A stretch of DNA of 64,000 bases from Gymnogyps californianus (lineage: Eukaryota > Chordata > Aves > Accipitriformes > Cathartidae), in the NCBI RefSeq assembly GCF_018139145.2, contig NC_059478.1:33645001-33709000 (forward strand), in the 5' to 3' direction. The notes below the pieces were generated by a model. The model did not search any database and had not been told where the DNA came from. It saw nothing but the letters and a program-made list of their open reading frames with translations. Each line of letters opens with the position of its first letter. The first letter of the stretch is position 1. Below are positions 61,101 through 64,000 of this stretch, in pieces. The position numbers and the translations under genes were made by a program.

Positions 61101-64000
61101 CATTATAAAGAATGGTCCCATTTTGCACTGGAAAAGGAGACTGGTATCAAAATGAAAATGTAAAGTCCCATCAAGCTTCACAGCTCCAGTCTTCTTCTAA
61201 GCAATGTACTACTTACTCATCTTGATATAAAGAAGATTTCAGTCCTCCTCTGCAATACACAGGAGTGCTTCTGTAATCTGGGTAGAGATCTTGTGAGGAA
61301 AACTGAACACAGTCATGGCAGAGGTTGCCTTATCTGTGAAGACGTTCTTTTTAATTCGTGTTAGGAATCATGTGTACAACGTGATTTGACTAATACGGCT
61401 GGCAGTTTGAATTCAGTATTATGCCATTTGAACTGAGAAGCTATACATTCCTTCCAGAAGTGCTGTTGTTAAGTTATTGGAGCATGAGCCAGGATATTTC
61501 ATTCATATAGTTCCTTTGACCTAATTCGTTCCTAATTCCAGAACTAAATTCAGAATATTCAAGAGCAACTTGAATATTGCGAAGAGAAGTAAGAAAATAC
61601 TTAACGGGTCTTGTGACCAGCATAAAGAGAGTTTAAAAGATGGAAGGGACAGATTTCTTCGTCGATGGCAGCTTTCACCTTACCTAATGGGGAGATTCCT
61701 TTGCAATCATTTCAGCAATAAGGAAATGGGATGTCTGTTTTACTAAATGATCTGTAACACATTTCATCTCTTACTTATAGACAATAAGACACTCAAATGT
61801 ACACAGTCTGTAAAAGAGTAGAAGTTTAAATAAGTTAATTTGTTTAAGGAGGTATCATACAAACATTGTCCACAGCAAACAGAAAGAAGCACTAGGAAGC
61901 TGACTTCCACATAAGGTCTCCAAAATTAATTAATGGTGAAAAGATTCTGTAAAACACAGTAAGGGTCCTCTCATCTATACACACACACATATTTTAAGGT
62001 CAAAGGGGACTGTCCTCTTGCATAACAATGGCCACAGGACCTCCACACTGATTTCTCTAATAAGCATACCGTACTGTGTGAGCTGTAATCCATCTTTAAG
62101 GGTAATATTCAACTTTAATTCACAACTCATTTTTACAGTTTGATGAACTCAAACTTATCAGCAATGACAACAAACTCTGTGAGAAGGAGAAAAACAGAAT
62201 CCCAAATACTCTGTGTGACTGGGATGCCACAAAAAGCATGTTGGAAGAAAAGATGGTGTTAGAAAATTAAACCCTATTTTTTATCTTGAAATTCTATCTT
62301 GTTTCTTCAAACCCTGATTTTAGCAAACTGAGTACTGTGGCCATGTATCACTTACTAACTCACATTAAGAAAACATTAAGCAGATGCACTGAAATAATTC
62401 TCAGTCTGTAAGTAACAGGAAAGTCAGTATTAGGATTTGTATCTTTCTCAACCGCTATGTCCTAAGGGCAGTACAGGAGGCCAGATACTTTAGACCAATA
62501 AAGTTGAATGTATTGCAATAACTTCAAGTCCTCACAGAGACTGTGTTACATGGCCAGTTCTTAATACTTCATATCTGCCAGATACACATATACTGACAGC
62601 ATGTGACAAGAGAAAACAAGAAATTAATGCAGATAAGAATTTACAGGTATCATTCCAGCTAAAGGTCATAAGTAAAATCAATCTTGTATGGGAAGCAGAT
62701 TTCCCATTACTGAAATATCCCTGGTATCTCACGACTGCAAGATTGCTCAGTACATCTCTAGTAATAAGGTTAACTCTGGCCAGTATGACTTATCATATCA
62801 AGAGTTATATAAGAATTATGTTCAGAGAGCAAAAGGTGCTGGAATATGCAGAAGACGCTACCTGCAGCAAAGAATATTAATTGTGTTGGGGCTGGTGGAA
62901 AGGCGAGCAGATGAAAAGAAAGGAACTTTGAATGGCAGTGTCTCATCTAACAATGTCAGAGTTTGTGGCACATGAAAAACAAGGGTGATTGCAAGATAAC
63001 ATCCTAGTGTATGCTAGCAGGGGAGATCTGGTGGCAGTGGCGGGGAAGAGAGTACATACATTAGTTTTAAGTGTAAGTAAGTAACTTATTTAGGCCCAAG
63101 ACAGCAAGACAGAAATAAGAAGGAAAAGGAGGTGTAGAATAAAACTAAATTTCATAGGCATCAGAAATTATTTTCCAGAGGGGAAAAAGTAGTCTAAACA
63201 TAAAGAAGAAAGGACACAAAACCATTGTTTGTCTTCGTTGCTATGCTCTGTCTGTAATTAAGAAAAAGCAACCTTGCAAAGATACAAAGACACAAAAAGA
63301 TGAATCCTGCATTATATGATAGTAAACAAGGAACGCGGGGGGAAAGAAAGATCTAAAAGTAGATACTGTGTGCAACCACCAGGTGGTTGAGAAGTGTATG
63401 ACATATGAGGAGCTTGGAAGATCAGCTGGCAGAGGGGATGATTGAGTGGATGCCAGCAGGGAAGAGGCCACATGAAACACCAAATCCAAGAAATTGGGTC
63501 TATGTATCCAAAGCTCTAGGTGACAGCGTTAAAGCAATGAGATAAATGAATCAGCTCTCAAGGCAGCAATGATGATGGATAAGGTGGGATAGGATCGGCT
63601 GCCAAAGGAGTGTGAAAAGGTTCTAGAAATATTCAGAAATGCATCATGGAGGGGAGGGGGGAAGAAAGGGTATGGGAAGGAGTTGTTGGTTTACTTGGAA
63701 GGTATTATGGAACACAAGCAATTGGATTTTATTTGCTGTCTCAACAGTCATTTTGCTTTATGGAGTTTGTTAATGACTTTGTATAATGTCATTAAATGTG
63801 AATGCTAGGAGAATATTATGGGCTCCATCCCAGATGAGCTGCATTGTTTCTTTGACTCTCATGGCTAGATATGTATGTGCAGTTCTTGCAGGGGTGCAAA
63901 GCATGGGCCAAACTTGAAAGCCTTTCTGAGTTGCTTCAGGGGCTATAGTGAGGCTGGCTGCCACTGAAATCCAGAGGAATTTAACTGTGCAGAAAATGGC
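61101..64000. other. AT- and purine-rich sequence, no gene
   Basis: The longest frame is 95 codons (62688-62975), basic and unrecognised. Contains a short CA run (61980-61990) and purine-rich stretches at 63090-63200 and 63640-63690. Confidence 0.65.

Noticed and set aside
62485..62520. Second copy of the 'tccaataaaag' motif of the 52.5-kb inverted repeat
   Set aside because: AGACCAATAAAGTTGAATG shares only about ten bases and has no inverted partner.

Overview
The window looks like about 64 kb of bird (probably neoavian) nuclear DNA from an AT-rich, gene-poor part of a chromosome. Evidence for a bird: an almost intact solo LTR of a kind I recognise from neoavian ERVL-type endogenous retroviruses (45170-45788, minus strand, 5-bp target duplication CCCTG), a short 3'-terminal CR1 LINE fragment (about 21141-21178), an old decayed CR1 copy (about 60375-61100), and several decayed hairpin repeats of the type common in turtles, crocodilians and birds. 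Family names come from memory of consensus sequences. No database search was possible.

I found no convincing protein-coding gene. The longest open frame is 143 codons, and none of the frames reads as a protein family I know. There is no operon structure, rRNA, CRISPR or recognisable tRNA. The window is best read as intergenic DNA or the inside of a very large intron. Two weak protein-like signals are recorded as candidates: a minus-strand frame at 18751-18062 with only three internal stops in 230 codons, and a GC3-rich minus-strand frame at 2943-2729 bounded by AG and GT. Neither is identified.

Layout. 1-7.2 kb: unique sequence with a small CpG-rich patch (331-471), the possible exon and a TG repeat. 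7.2-21 kb: a hairpin repeat (7244-7329), a conserved-looking stretch (about 8590-9300), long AT-rich sequence and the low-stop frame. 21-26.5 kb: CR1 fragment next to a MIR-like SINE, a CpG-rich patch (23815-24150), a second MIR-like SINE, a run of 17 G, and a hairpin repeat. 26.5-45 kb: conserved-looking AT-rich blocks, two hairpin repeats, a third MIR-like SINE and a purine-rich tract. 45-46 kb: the solo LTR. 46-64 kb: an AAT microsatellite, a possible CR1 fragment, a Penelope-like inverted-repeat remnant (52508-52671), three hairpin repeats and the old CR1.

If the window has a function it is more likely regulatory (blocks rich in TAAT and octamer-like motifs) than coding. The most interesting content is the fossil repeats: several decayed palindromic elements, three MIR-like SINEs and a Penelope-like inverted repeat in one bird window.
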